Under the pieces are notes generated by a model that was not told the origin of the DNA, did no database searches, and was given only the letters and a program-made list of their open reading frames with translations. From the NCBI GenBank assembly GCA_938023905.1, contig CALJCO010000102.1:1-6195 (forward strand): a stretch of 6,195 nt of DNA. The letters are read 5' to 3'. Positions 6,096-6,195 of this stretch are shown here, piece after piece (the stretch's first letter is position 1; each line of letters starts with the position of its first letter). Origin of the DNA: an uncultured Collinsella sp. Lineage in GTDB: Bacteria > Actinomycetota > Coriobacteriia > Coriobacteriales > Coriobacteriaceae. A program made the position numbers and the translations under genes.

Positions 6096-6195
6096 TTCAT
6101 TGTGTTTCGCACGAATTGTTGGACAGATGTCGTTCGCTGTCCGCTCGCCTGCCGGGCGGGGCGGTTAAGTTTGTCGCGAGTTCCGCACGCAAAGG
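6096..6195. other. Upstream flank of the ptsH leader, no gene seen
   Basis: The remaining bases to the right edge hold no reading frame with a start and ribosome site that I can support. A GC-rich stretch around 6140-6165 could form short stems, but no T-run follows on either strand. Confidence 0.4.

Noticed and set aside
6083..6100. A CcpA cre site around CAAACGGTTTTTCA
   Set aside because: The distance between the CG centre and the outer TG/CA positions does not fit the cre consensus, and only a short symmetric core remains.
6135..6170. GC-rich possible terminator near the right edge
   Set aside because: Only short, imperfect stems can be drawn and no T-run follows on either strand.

Overview
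This GC-rich window carries one run of genes that all lie on the minus strand. In transcription order (right to left) they are ptsH (HPr), ptsI (PTS Enzyme I), two tandem PfkB-family 1-phosphofructokinase-type sugar kinases, cca (CCA-adding tRNA nucleotidyltransferase with an HD domain) and the 5' part of a tRNA-Glu(CTC) cut by the left window edge. The organism is probably a high-GC Gram-positive. A gut Coriobacteriia lineage such as Collinsella is my best guess, from the GC-rich third positions, the style of the HPr and EI sequences and the strong Shine-Dalgarno sites. This is an inference from recognition, not from a search.

Right part (about 3.9-6.2 kb): the general, sugar-independent phosphotransferase components. 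HPr has His15 and Ser46 at the classical positions. EI has the phospho-accepting His186 and the C-terminal PEP-domain motifs including Cys499. A leader of about 190 bases without a gene precedes ptsH and contains a likely promoter and small dyads. A hairpin with a short U-run separates ptsH from ptsI, suggesting partial termination. No sugar-specific EII permease is present.

Middle part (about 1.7-3.9 kb): two 310-residue kinases, about half identical by eye, which look like an old tandem duplication. Each is followed by its own intrinsic terminator, and the second has its own -10 element, so they are probably separate transcription units. A 12-bp hairpin without a U-run lies between ptsI and the first kinase. 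Both kinases keep the catalytic Asp, but share non-canonical residues around it and at the substrate-binding NGKG turn.

Left part (1-1.6 kb): cca, transcribed after the second kinase's terminator, followed about 130 bases later by the tRNA-Glu gene, which has its own plausible promoter.

Together the genes suggest PEP-dependent sugar uptake (EI and HPr) next to kinases that would phosphorylate hexose phosphates for glycolysis, flanked by a tRNA-maturation gene and a tRNA. I see no mobile element, CRISPR array, phage gene or clearly new system. The points most worth a second look are the kinase active-site changes and the RNA hairpins that divide the locus.
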